From Aplidium turbinatum (lineage: Eukaryota; Chordata; Ascidiacea; Aplousobranchia; Polyclinidae), in contig OU964918.1 in NCBI GenBank assembly GCA_918807975.1, positions 20,382,477-20,446,476 of the forward strand: a stretch of DNA of 64,000 bases. Direction: 5' to 3'. The notes beneath the pieces are model-generated. The model did no database searches, was not told the DNA's origin, and saw only the letters and a program-made list of their open reading frames with translations. The position numbers and the translations under genes were made by a program. This document shows, one piece after another, positions 45,993 through 57,923 of this stretch; within the stretch, counting starts at the first letter, position 1, and every line of letters starts with the position of its first letter.

Positions 45993-46450
45993 TGTGTTCA
46001 CCAGACATTTGACCTCGAGCGTAGGCTACGGGAGCATCTGAATTTTAGGGACTTAAAGAAAAGTGCCACCAAAGACCATATCATGAAATGTTCTTTTTGC
46101 ACAGATCAAAAATTCTCTGCTGACTCATTTACAATTTTACGCAAAGGCAAATCCCGATTTGACACTAAAATTCAGGAGGCATTGTCAATGCTAGGCCTAC
46201 AACCCAAATTTAAACAAACAATTATTTGCCTCAACATTTACTTGATGTATCACGTTCCCTGTGGCGCAAATTTTTTTGTAGTTATTTATGTAGTTGCCTT
46301 TTCCTAATGTAAATTTACCTTCAAAAAGTTGAAATTTGCAGTTTTTAATTATTTTCAGGTTCCTGATGAGGGCTTAAAGTTGAGCCGAAAACGTTCGACT
46401 GTTAAAACTATTTGTGAATATGTAAAATAGCCTATATATTGTTATAATGC
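45993..46450 (+). mobile_element. Penelope-like retroelement 3' fragment with hammerhead-like motif
   Basis: The frame 45939-46307 holds QTFDLERRLREHL, SATKDHIMKCSFC and FTILRKGKSRFDTKIQEAL. I read these as the GIY-YIG endonuclease region at the end of Penelope-like proteins. After the frame ends, 46363-46390 reads ctgatga, a 4-bp stem (ggct/agcc) and gaaa, the core of a hammerhead ribozyme. Penelope-like elements are known to carry hammerheads. Fragment only; 5' part absent. Confidence 0.5.
46363..46404 (+). ncRNA. Hammerhead-ribozyme-like core
   Basis: CUGAUGA (46363-46369), stem II GGCU/AGCC around an 8-nt loop, then GAAA (46387-46390). Stem III would be only AAC/GUU and stem I pairs poorly by eye, so activity is doubtful. 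Confidence 0.4.
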
Positions 46451-47194
46451 TCAGCCCTGTTGTATTTTTGTGGCTTATTCATATCTAACCTGTAAATAAA
46501 AGGTATAAATGGGGAACATACAAAAGTCAAAACTTCATTTTTAGTGGCGGGTTTGGGGGGGGCTTGAGTCCCTTTAGCCCCATGCTGGGTGCGCTACTGC
46601 CAACAGAAGCTGATTCGATCTTAGATTACTTTGAAGATGTCTTCATCGAAAGAAGGCTACACATCAACAGACGATCACCCCGTTTTCCGATCAGCATATG
46701 GAGCATGCATGATCGACGATCGTGTAGTGGAAGATCTTCCCCGCACAAACAATTGGTTGAAAAGATCAAAGATGACATATCCAACTTCAAGCTAACATGA
46801 GTGCATGTCATCTAAACGTTTGGAAGTTTATGTAAGTTTATGGACGCATTAAACAGCGAGCAGGCTTTAGCAACGGTAACAATTAACCAAATGGTTGCAG
46901 AATTTCCTGCACCACCGCCCAAAAAATGCTATCAAGACTGTTCAGCTCGCATTGCAACCATTGTAGAAGACTATGAAAATTGCAATGTAGGCTACTTGGC
47001 TTTTTAAGAAGAATCGTTTATAATTTACATTTCTAGTGGCGATGTTTCTATATCTTTCTGTCGCAGATAAGAATCAAACCATTAGCGCTAATTAAGAAAA
47101 AACTTTAACTTACTGCACTTTTTGATGGAATTGTCCGGGGGCAATTGTCCGGGGGGCAGTTGTCCTGGGGGCAATTGTCCGGGAGGCAATTGTC

Positions 47195-47708
47195 CTAGAA
47201 CCCAAAACTTGATAGCAATTCTTCATATATTGTGGTTACAGCCAGACTTGTTGAATTGTTTTCGCGGAAACCATGTTGTGATGTCGTCAGTAAATTATAT
47301 TTGTCAATGAATTTTATCATTTTTTTGTGAGTAATTTTTTCAAAAATTTTAGAGAATGTTGTTAACAGTGATATAGGGCGCAAGTCTTTTATAATTTTTG
47401 GTGAGTTCACTTTTGGAATAAGAACGATTTGCGATATTTTAAGAACATCTGGAAATATTTCTGTAGCAACTAAATGCATATGTTTAATAACTTTGTTAGG
47501 ATAGGTGTGACAACTAGCCTACATTAACCATTTTAATAATTTAGGATGAAATTTCAAAAATTCTTGCAGCTCTGTTTAGTTTTAAGTTCCTTATTACATC
47601 AGATACCTCATCCTCACTTATGTCTTCAAAACCACAGGAACAAAAATTTGAATTCGAAAGAAAGTTTTGATAAGAGATCGTTTGTTGTGGGATAGAAGCT
47701 GCCATTTC
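47195..47708 (-). mobile_element. LINE reverse transcriptase fragment (CR1/Jockey-like)
   Basis: Minus-strand frames read FEDISEDEVSDVIRNLK (about 47600-47630) and, after a break, VLIPKVNSPKIIKDLRPISLL and SQHGFRENNSTSLA (47240-47440). RPISLL and QxGFRxxxST are reverse transcriptase blocks 1-3; the YADD box is missing because the copy stops at the MULE end near 47197. At 47709 it is cut by the 3.3-kb hAT element. Confidence 0.75.
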
Positions 47709-48607
47709 AATAGGCCCAGTGGCGTAACTACCCATTGGATCTTGTGGATAAATCCAGGGGCGGCACGTTGCTAGAGGGCGGCACAATGTGATAACGTTTT
47801 AAAGTTTAAACGAACAAAGACAGTCACATTAATTTATTCCTGAAGAGATTCAGACTTAAACGACCTAAGTTAACACTGATCTAAGTGAAGCCAAAAAATT
47901 AAACAAGTTATGCCTATAAACTAATTTGCAACTTTTTTAGATTGTGCCTCACCATGTGGTATTTGTGACGGTTTAATGATACTCATGCTGTTGTTTGTTT
48001 AATGATACTTTGTTTAATTGACGGTTACTTTGTTTAATGACGGTTTAATGATACTCATGCTGTTGTTTCTCTGGGCAAGAAACTTTACGATAATTGCCTC
48101 TACCCAGTGATCGATTTCGAGTAATGGGTAGTACCAAATTTAAGTCATACGTAGAGTAGACAACCGGAAACAGGCATTGCAGTCGGCTGCAGCGTGGGTC
48201 AGGTGTACGTCGGAAGGCGTACACCGATGCATAGCGCTCAAGTCTGCTTTCCCGCAATGCAGGATAAAGATAATAAAACAAACAAAAAACAAACAAACAT
48301 GCTGTTGAAGTAATGATAGAATGTCGGTTGTAACTTGTAAGCTATAACATTGTTCAGTCAATTTAGCTTTGGTAGTTAACTTCAAATTAGTTTTAAGTTT
48401 ATTTCACTTTCGGGAGGAGACAGGAGTGGACCGTGAGGTCATCGAGTCAACTGCCACCTTTACCATCTGTCTGTGGTAGATAGACGGGATTCTTCCATCT
48501 TCATGAGTGAAGATGGGTTAGGTTACTGAAAGGTTTAAAGTTTCAGGTCTGAAATAGACCACTTAGATTAACTCAGCAAATTTGCAAATATGGTTATTAT
48601 TTTTAAC

Positions 48608-50355
48608 TAGGCTTACCATACGTCCCGTTTTAGGCGGGACAGTCCCGCTTTTTAACGTCTTGTCCCGGCGTCCCGACCGGTCAGCCAAACGTCCCGCTTT
48701 GGCGTTCAGCTTCAGCCAGCATAATACACGAACATTACCAATTAGCATGTTCTCGTTACTGTTGTTACTGTGTAGCGTACCGGTAGCCTACTTGCTGAAG
48801 GTGAATGCGTGATTTTGGGCAAATAATGCAAAGGCAAAAGGGCATAATAATGTTTTCTTCAAAGTGAAAGAAAAGATCGAAAGAGATCTGACAGGGATCG
48901 GATGTGCAGCTCATATTGTTCACAACTGCCTCCAACATGCTGAGGATACTCTCCCTGTATGTGTCGAAAGTCTTGTTGTGAAAATCTATAAATTCTTTCA
49001 CATATACACCGTTCGAGTTAATGAGCTGAAAATGTTTTGCGACTTTGTAGATATTGAGTATCAGCGTATCTTGCAACATGGCAATACAAGATTTCACTCT
49101 TTGCTACCAGCTTTGCAAAGAATACTTGAAATGTTTGAGGGATTAAAAAGTTACTTCAACTCCCAAGAATGTTGTCTTACGCTCATCAAAAAATGCTTCA
49201 AAATTTGTTCATGGGCAGTTGAAATACTTCAACGAGACTATTCTAAAGTTAGAAAAGGAAAACGCTAGTGCCGTAGATGTGGCACATGTTCTGTCAGAGC
49301 TAAAGCTAAACTTACTTGAAAAGAAAGAAAAACAATTTCATCTCATCTGCAGCATTGACTCTCTTAGGCAAGCTAGAAAAAGCAGGCAAAGTAAACGTAA
49401 ACTTGTTTTACAAAGATGCAAGAGATTTTTACGATAAATGCTTATCGTATCTGAATCTTTATGATGGTACGGTAATTATAAAGATGAGCTTCCTCATCTT
49501 TGGATCGACCTAAACAAAGAAATATCCTGGGGGCAGGTGTGTGAGTCTGCAGAAAAGATCAACATGATGTTTGGGAAGCAGGTGATCAACAGCGACTCTC
49601 TTTTCGACGAACAAGTACTAGTGAAACGGCACATGTCTGAACGTTGTAATAAAGAGAGCTGGCAAAATGCGTCTTTGGAACAAAAGTGGGTCGAGATGTT
49701 CAAAGAATTTGAAAAAACATGCATACGCGTTGCAAACTTTCAAAAGCTATTAGATTTCATATTTTGTTCACCCGGAACATCCGCAACCGTTGAAAGATTT
49801 TTTTCCATCATGAAGAGCATGTGATCTGAGAGCAGAAGCAGGATGCTGGAGCAGAACGTGAAAGCGTTATCACATGTAAAATCAATACTGATTGCCTTGT
49901 GATTGGTCCTGCTCTGACTTTTACGAGAATGTAAAATTGAACAATTTCTTTTTGAAGAATCTACAGAAAAGTATGATTGGGCGAATAAGTAAATTCGCAA
50001 ATGCTTGTACGCAGTGTTAGGTAAATTCAGTGCAATTGGGAGTTACTTATCGACTTGAAAACCGCAGGCTATTTTACTATTCTTTCTTCTTTCTGCTTTA
50101 CAAAAAATATAAATTCGAATTACTTTGTATCGTTAACGTCAATTCCTTTCTATTTTTCGAACTGAAACCGATATTTAGACAGAGAATATGCGCATGAACT
50201 CTCGATGACAATACGGTCAATGAAGACGGCCGGGATGGCTTTAAATGTAGGCCTATGTAATAATATCGGAAAATGTAAAGTTAAAAAATCACAGTTAAGT
50301 GGTCTTGGTCTTTGGAGGCGTCCCGTTTTGAAGTCATAAAAATATGGTAAGCCTA
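48608..50355 (+). mobile_element. 1.75-kb hAT element with transposase remnant, nested
   Basis: Ends taggcttaccata and tatggtaagccta, 8-bp duplication tttttaac (48600-48607, 50356-50363). Just inside, tcccgttttaggcgggacag on the left and gcgtcccgttttgaag on the right repeat the same word in inverse, a subterminal motif. Confidence 0.88.
48830..49992 (+). pseudogene. hAT transposase, C-terminal half
   Basis: Frames in order: VKEKIERDLTGIGCAAHIVHNCLQ (the CxxHxxHN block), VNELKMFCDFV, RFHSLLPALQRIL (48864-49268), a second frame with LKLNLLEKKE (49219-49437), then FQKLLDFIFCSPGTSATVERFFSIMKSM (49537-49824). After one stop it continues as SRSRMLEQNVKAL to about 49992. The PGTSATVERFFSxM block is the hAT dimerisation motif. 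Residues for the first catalytic Asp are not present in this copy, so it is 5'-deleted as well as frame-broken. Confidence 0.75.
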
Positions 50356-51284
50356 TTTTTAACTAATGTGCTGCAGATTCCAGAACAAGATTTAAGTTGC
50401 AATTTTTTTAAGTTAATTTTGCCTATGACGAGAATAAAAGAAAGTGAAGAGTTTTTTAGAAAGATAAAGAAAGCTAGAGAAGAGGAACTAAAAATAATGA
50501 AGGAGGTATTTTGAAGTTCGTAAAAACTACCTCTGCTAAAAAAAAAAACAGTAGCCTAGATCTTAGCACAGTAAATCTCTACCTCAAGTTGAAACGGAAA
50601 AAGAAGTGTAGTGTAGGCTACCTCGACGAAAACAATAACAAAGTGATCATTGCAAGAAGTCAGCCTATAAATGAAACACTGTTAGATAAAGATAAAACAG
50701 ATGCTATCTATTATTCTCATAACGATATGGCTACTTGGCCAGAAACATTAACTCATAACATGAGAGTTGAGATGATCAGACTAGGGCCGAAAGGTTTCAG
50801 AATAAAGAAGGGCCATTCAAGCCAGCGATTAGAGTGATTAAAGGTGACAAAGAATTCTTCAGCTGTCTGAGTAAGAAGTGGTTTTATTTTGAACTTTCAG
50901 TAAAATTAAACAAAACTGCTTTAGCCTAATTATTCTGTTGTGTGGAATTTTAATCAGCTTTTACGACGGTGTCAAGGGGGGGTAGGGTCGGTAGGGGCGG
51001 CATTTCGTGCAAAAATCCAAGGGCGGCATATTGCGTTGCTACGCCACTGAATAGGCCTACCTATATTTGTAAAGTATGTATTCAATAGATTGACAAAAGC
51101 ATTTGAGCTGTAGCATATGGTTTATTCTCCACAAACATAGTGGGTGGAATTTTGGGTGCTCTTCCACAAGACGCCCTGTTGGTCAACCAGACAAAATGAT
51201 GACGTCATAAAACGTCACACACATTGGAATGGACTATTATGAAGGAGGAAATGCGGGGTGGAAATGCAATGAAACACACCAGAA

Positions 51285-54200
51285 AGAAATTGTCTCCCAT
51301 TTATTTATTTGTTGTTCAATTTCAACAGATTTGCTATCGTTGAAAAGCACAAGCATAGATCTAACCAACTAAATTAATACCAAGTCCCAAAATACTACTA
51401 GCTCCATCTAGTGGCCACCTAAACTTGATCACATGCAAACCATTGCATTTCAATGGCGAATCGATCGTCTTCCAGTTTACGCCCTGCATGTTCACGATAA
51501 TTAATTGTCTCCCATTTATTCATTTCTTGCTCAATTTCAACAGATTTGCTATCGTTGAAAAGCAAAGCATAGATCTAACCAACTAAATTAATATCAAGTC
51601 CCAAAATACTACTAGCTCCATCTGGTGGCCACCTAAACTTGACCAAATTTAAACCATCACCAAAACTTCATTTTAAATGATAAACAATCTAAATCAAATC
51701 CAATTAATAGAACATGGTACTGTTTATTGGAGGGCTAACTTTCATTTTTGTATCTTATTTAATATGCGCGTAATCGTTGTTCGAAGACAGCCCCCCAACG
51801 AAGCTTTTGCCCAATGCATTTCAATGGCGAATCGATCGTCTTCCAGTTCACGCCCTGCATGTTCACGATAATTAATTGTCTCCCATTTATTCATTTCTTG
51901 CTCAATTTCAACAGATTTGCTATCGTTGAAAAGCACAAGCATAGATCTAACCAACTAAATTAATACCAAGTCCCAAAACACTACTAGCTCCATCTGGTGG
52001 CCACCTAAACTTGACCAAATTCAAACCATCACCAAAACTTCATTTTAAATGATAAACAATCTAAATCAAATCCAATTAATAGAACATGTTACTGTTTATT
52101 GGAGGGCTAACTTTCATTTTCGTATCTTATTTAATATGCGCGTAATCGTTGTTCGAAGACAGCCCCCCAACGAAGCTTTTGCCCAATGCATTTCAATGGC
52201 GAATCGATCGTCTTCCAGTTCACGCCCTGCATGTTCACGATAATTAATTGTCTCCCATTTATTCATTTCTTGCTCAATTTCAACAGATTTGCTATCGTTG
52301 AAAAGCAAAAGCATAGATCTAACCAACTAAATTAATACCAAGTCCCAAAATACTACTAGCTCCATCTAGTGGCCACCTAAACTTGATCACATGCAAACCA
52401 TTGCATTTCAATGGCGAATCGATCGTCTTCCAGTTCACGCCCTGCATGTTCACGATAATTAATTGTCTCCCATTTATTCATTTCTTGCTCAATTTCAACA
52501 GATTTGCTATCGTTGAAAAGCACAAGCATAGATCTAACCAACTAAATTAATACCAAGTCCCAAAACACTACTAGCTCCATCTGGTGGCCACCTAAACTTG
52601 ACCAAATTCAAACCATCACCAAAACTTCATTTTAAATGATAAACAATCTAAATCAAATCCAATTAATAGAACATGTTACTGTTTATTGGAGGGCTAACTT
52701 TCATTTTTGTATCTTATTTAATATGCGCGTAATCGTTGTTCGAAGACAGCCCCCCAACGAAGCTTTTGCCCAATGCATTTCAATTGCGAATCGATCGTCT
52801 TCCAGTTCACGCCCTGCATGTTCACGATAATTAATTGTCTCCCATTTATTCATTTCTTTCTCAATTTCAACAGATTTGCTATCGTTAAAAAGCACAAGCA
52901 TAAATCTAACCAACTAAATTAATATCAAGTCCCAAAATACTACTAGCTCCATCTAGTGGCTACTTAAACTTGAGCAAATTCAAACCACTATCAAAACTTC
53001 ATTTTAAATGATAAGAACATTAAACGACAGCCAAATAAAAGAACATGTTATTGTTTATTGGAGGGCTAACTTTCATTGTTATATCTTATTCAATATGCGC
53101 GCAATCGTTGTTCGAAGACAGCCCCCCAACGAAGCTTTTGCCCAATGCATTTCAATGGCGAATCGATCGTCTTCCAGTTCACGCCCTGCATGTTCACGAT
53201 AATTAATTGTCTCCCATTTATTCATTTCTTGCTCAATTTCAACAGATTTGCTATCGTTGAAAAGCAAAAGCATAGATCTAACCAACTAAATTAATACCAA
53301 GTCCCAAAATACTACTAGCTCCATCTAGTGGCCACCTAAACTTGATCACATGCAAACCATTGCATTTCAATGGCGAATCGATCGTCTTCCAGTTCACGCC
53401 CTGCATGTTCACGATAATTAATTGTCTCCCATTTATTCATTTCTTGCTCAATTTCAACAGATTTGCTATCGTTGAAAAGCACAAGCATAGATCTAACCAA
53501 CTAAATTAATACCAAGTCCCAAAACACTACTAGCTCCATCTGGTGGCCACCTAAACTTGACCAAATTCAAACCATCACCAAAACTTCATTTTAAATGATA
53601 AACAATCTAAATCAAATTCAATAACATGTTACTGTTTATTGGAGGGCTAACTTTCATTTTTGTATCTTATTTAATATGCGCGTAATCGTTGTTCGAAGAC
53701 AGCCCCCCAACGAAGCTTTTGCCCAATGCATTTCAATGGCGAATCGATCGTCTTCCAGTTCACGCCCTGCATGTTCACGATAATTAATTGTCTCCCATTT
53801 ATTCATTTCTTGCTCAATTTCAACAGATTTGCTATCGTTGAAAAGCAAAAGCATAGATCTAACCAACTAAATTAATACCAAGTCCCAAAATACTACTAGC
53901 TCCATCTAGTGGCCACCTAAACTTGACCAAATTCAAACCATCACCAAAACTTCATTTTAAATGATAAACAATCTAAATCAAATTCAATGACATGTTACTG
54001 TTTATTAGAGGGCTAAGTTTCATTTTTGTATCTTATTTAATATGCGCGTAATCGTTGTTCGAAGACAGCCCCCCAACGAAGCTTTTGCCCAATGCATTTC
54101 AATGGCGAATCGATCGTCTTCCAGTTCACGCCCTGCATGTTCACGATAATTAATTGTCTCCCATTTATTCATTTCTTGCTCAATTTCAACAGATTTGCTA

Positions 54201-57200
54201 TCGTTGAAAAGCACAAGCATAGATCTAACCAACTAAATTAATACCAAGTCCCAAAACACTACTAGCTCCATCTGGTGGCCACCTAAACTTGACCAAATTC
54301 AAACCATCACCAAAACTTCATTTTAAATGATAAACAATCTAAATCAAATCCAATTAATAGAACATGTTACTGTTTATTGGAGGGCTAACTTTCATTTTTG
54401 TATCTTATTTAATATGCGCGTAATCGTTGTTCGAAGACAGCCCCCCAACGAAGCTTTTGCCCAATGCATTTCAATTGCGAATCGATCGTCTTCCAGTTCA
54501 CGCCCTGCATGTTCACGATAATTAATTGTCTCCCATTTATTCATTTCTTTCTCAATTTCAACAGATTTGCTATCGTTAAAAAGCACAAGCATAAATCTAA
54601 CCAACTAAATTAATATCAAGTCCCAAAATACTACTAGCTCCATCTAGTGGCTACTTAAACTTGAGCAAATTCAAACCACTATCAAAACTTCATTTTAAAT
54701 GATAAGAACATTAAACGACAGCCAAATAAAAGAACATGTTATTGTTTATTGGAGGGCTAACTTTCATTGTTATATCTTATTCAATATGCGCGCAATCGTT
54801 GTTCGAAGACAGCCCCCCAACGAAGCTTTTGCCCAATGCATTTCAATGGCGAATCGATCGTCTTCCAGTTCACGCCCTGCATGTTCACGATAATTAATTG
54901 TCTCCCATTTATTCATTTCTTGCTCAATTTCAACAGATTTGCTATCGTTGAAAAGCAAAAGCATAGATCTAACCAACTAAATTAATACCAAGTCCCAAAA
55001 TACTACTAGCTCCATCTAGTGGCCACCTAAACTTGATCACATGCAAACCATTGCATTTCAATGGCGAATCGATCGTCTTCCAGTTCACGCCCTGCATGTT
55101 CACGATAATTAATTGTCTCCCATTTATTCATTTCTTGCTCAATTTCAACAGATTTGCTATCGTTGAAAAGCACAAGCATAGATCTAACCAACTAAATTAA
55201 TACCAAGTCCCAAAACACTACTAGCTCCATCTGGTGGCCACCTAAACTTGACCAAATTCAAACCATCACCAAAACTTCATTTTAAATGATAAACAATCTA
55301 AATCAAATTCAATAACATGTTACTGTTTATTGGAGGGCTAACTTTCATTTTTGTATCTTATTTAATATGCGCGTAATCGTTGTTCGAAGACAGCCCCCCA
55401 ACGAAGCTTTTGCCCAATGCATTTCAATGGCGAATCGATCGTCTTCCAGTTCACGCCCTGCATGTTCACGATAATTAATTGTCTCCCATTTATTCATTTC
55501 TTGCTCAATTTCAACAGATTTGCTATCGTTGAAAAGCAAAAGCATAGATCTAACCAACTAAATTAATACCAAGTCCCAAAATACTACTAGCTCCATCTAG
55601 TGGCCACCTAAACTTGACCAAATTCAAACCATCACCAAAACTTCATTTTAAATGATAAACAATCTAAATCAAATTCAATGACATGTTACTGTTTATTAGA
55701 GGGCTAAGTTTCATTTTTGTATCTTATTTAATATGCGCGTAATCGTTGTTCGAAGACAGCCCCCCAACGAAGCTTTTGCCCAATGCATTTCAATGGCGAA
55801 TCGATCGTCTTCCAGTTCACGCCCTGCATGTTCACGATAATTAATTGTCTCCCATTTATTCATTTCTTGCTCAATTTCAACAGATTTGCTATCGTTAAAA
55901 AGCACAAGCATAGATCTAACCAACTAAATTAATATCAAGTCCCAAAATACTACTAGCTCCATCTGGTGGCTACCTAAACTTGAGCAAATTCAAACCATTA
56001 TCAAAACTTCATTTTAAATGATAAGAACATTAAACGACAGCCAAATAAAAGAACATGTTACTGTTTATTGAAGTGCTAACTTTCATTGTTATATCTTATT
56101 CAATATGCGCGCAATCGTTGTTCGAAGACAGCCCCCCAACGAAGCTTTTGCCCAATGCATTTCAATGGCGAATCGATCGTTTTCCAGTTCACGCCCTGCA
56201 TGTTCACGATAATTAATTGTCTCCCATTTATTCATTTCTTGCTCAATTTCAACAGATTTGCTATCGTTGAAAAGCAAAAGCATAGATCTAACCAACTAAA
56301 TTAATATCAAGTCCCAAAATACTACTAGCTCCATCTAGTGGCCACCTAAACTTGATCACATGCAAACCATCACCAAAGCTTCATTTTTAATGATAAACAA
56401 TCTACATGAAATTCAATTAAAAGAACATGTTACTGTTTATTGAAGTGCTAACTTTCATTGTTATATCTTATTCAATATGCGCGCAATCGTTGTTTGAAGA
56501 CAGCCCCCCAACGAAGCTTTTGCCCAATGCATTTCAATGGCGAATCGATCGTTTTCCAGTTCACGCCCTGCATGTTCACGATAATTAATTGTCTCCCGTT
56601 TATTCATTTCTTGCTCAATTTCAACAGATTTGCTATCGTTGAAAAGCACAAGCATAGATCTAACCAACTAAATTAATATCAAGTCCCAAAATACTACTAG
56701 CTCTATCTGGTGGCCACCTAAACTTGAGCAAATTCAAACCATTATCAAAACTTCATTTTAAATGATAAGAACATTAAACGACAGCCAAATAAAAGAACAT
56801 GTTACTGTTTATTGAAGTGCTAACTTTCATTGTTATATCTTATTCAATATGCGCGCAATCGTTGTTCGAAGACAGCCCCCCAACGAAGCTTTTGCCCAAT
56901 GCATTTCAATGGCGAATCGATCGTCTTCCAGTTCACGCCCTGCATGTTCACGATAATTAATTGTCTCCCATTTATTCATTTCTTGCTCAATTTCAACAGA
57001 TTTGCTATCGTTGAAAAGCACAAGCAAGGATCTAACCAACTAAATTAATACCAAGTCCCAAAATACTACTAGCTCCATCTGGTGGCCACCTAAACTTGAA
57101 CAAATTCAAACCATTTCCAAAACTTCATTTTAAATGATAAGAACATTAAAGGACAGCCAAATAAAAGAACATGTTACTGTTTATTGAAGTGCTAACTTTC

Positions 57201-57860
57201 ATTGTTATATCTTATTCAATATGCGCGCAATCGTTGTTCGAAGACAGCCCCCCAACGAAGCTTTTGCCCAATGCATTTCAATGGCGAATCGATCGTCTTC
57301 CAGTTCACGCCCTGCATGTTCACGATAATTAATTGTCTCCCATTTATTCATTTCTTGCTCAATTTCAACAGATTTGCTATCGTTGAAAAGCACAAGCATA
57401 GATCTAACCAACTAAATTAATACCAAGTCCCAAAATACTACTAGCTCCATCTAGTGGCCACCTAAACTTGATCACAAGCAAACCATCATTAAAACTTCAT
57501 TTTAAATGATAAACAATCTAAATCAAATCCAATTAAAAGAACATGTTACTGTTTATTGAAGTGCTAACTTTCATTGTTATATATTATTCCATATGCGCGC
57601 AATCGTTGTTCGAAGACAGCCCCCCAACGAAGCTTTTGCCCAATGCATTTCAATGGCGAATCGATCGTCTTCCAGTTCACGCCCTGCATGTTCACGATAA
57701 TTAATTGTCTCCCATTTATTCATTTCTTGCTCAATTTCAACAGATTTGCTATCGTTGAAAAGCACAAGCATAGATCTAACCAACTAAATTAATATCAAGT
57801 CCCAAAATACTACTAGCTCCATCTGGTGGCCACCTAAACTTGACCACATGCAAACCATCA
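51285..57860 (-). repeat. B left arm: 372-bp B-satellite, about 18 full and truncated units
   Basis: The period is exactly 372 bp in the inner part (frames at 56089, 56461, 56833, 57205, 57577). The outer part includes truncated units of about 205 bp that start at cttgatcacatgc and jump to ttgcatttcaatgg. A 1691-bp higher-order repeat is present twice: features at 52636, 53008, 53654 and 54020 recur at 54327, 54699, 55345 and 55711. Nearly every full unit keeps a 68-70-codon frame beginning MVRSML on the minus strand. Confidence 0.93.
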
Positions 57861-57923
57861 TTTGTCGATTGTTGTAGAAAAATTAAATCTTCGTGTTTCT
57901 TAATAGTTGCACTGAGGTCTCCA

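Larger units (their letters stand above)
45051..46599. mobile_element. 1.55-kb hAT-type element (CAGTAGCGCACCCAG), inside the MULE
   Basis: Ends cagtagcgcacccag and ctgggtgcgctactg are exact inverts. The 8-bp duplication ccaacaga flanks it at 45043-45050 and 46600-46607 and the MULE frame meets across it. It carries no hAT transposase; it contains a second small TIR element (about 45618-45992, caggggcgctggaa / ttccggcgcccctg) and a Penelope-like fragment. Confidence 0.92.
44697..47200 (+). mobile_element. MULE (Mutator-like) element with minisatellite ends, split by a hAT element
   Basis: Left end 44697-44800 is an array of ccggacaattgcccc units, right end 47130-47197 the same in inverse. 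Inside, the plus strand reads LKICMLPALAFIRPNDVVSAFETL (to 45042), is broken by the hAT element 45051-46599, and continues with ILDYFEDVFI, RFPISIWSM, then in another frame VEDLPRTNN and finally DCSARIATIVEDYENCN (about 46940-46985). These are conserved C-terminal blocks of MULE/FLYWCH-type transposases. The catalytic N-terminal part is missing. Confidence 0.75.
47717..51049. mobile_element. 3.3-kb hAT element, inserted in the LINE
   Basis: Ends cagtggcgtaac and gttgctacgccactg, with the perfect 8-bp duplication aataggcc (47709-47716, 51050-51057). gggcggca words lie just inside both ends. On the plus strand at 50511-50837 an N-terminal piece of a ZMYM1-type hAT transposase remains (DAIYYSHNDMATWPETLTHNMRVEMIRLGPK), followed in another frame by SKKWFYFEL. 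The rest of its transposase is gone. It contains the hAT element at 48608-50355. Confidence 0.85.

Noticed and set aside
52049-57792. Plus-strand 64- and 72-codon frames in the B units as genes
   Set aside because: They mirror the minus-strand frame over the same conserved block; at most one strand could be coding, and even that is unproven.
51285-57860. A CRISPR-like array
   Set aside because: Units are 372 bp without unique spacers, in a eukaryotic setting; it is satellite DNA.
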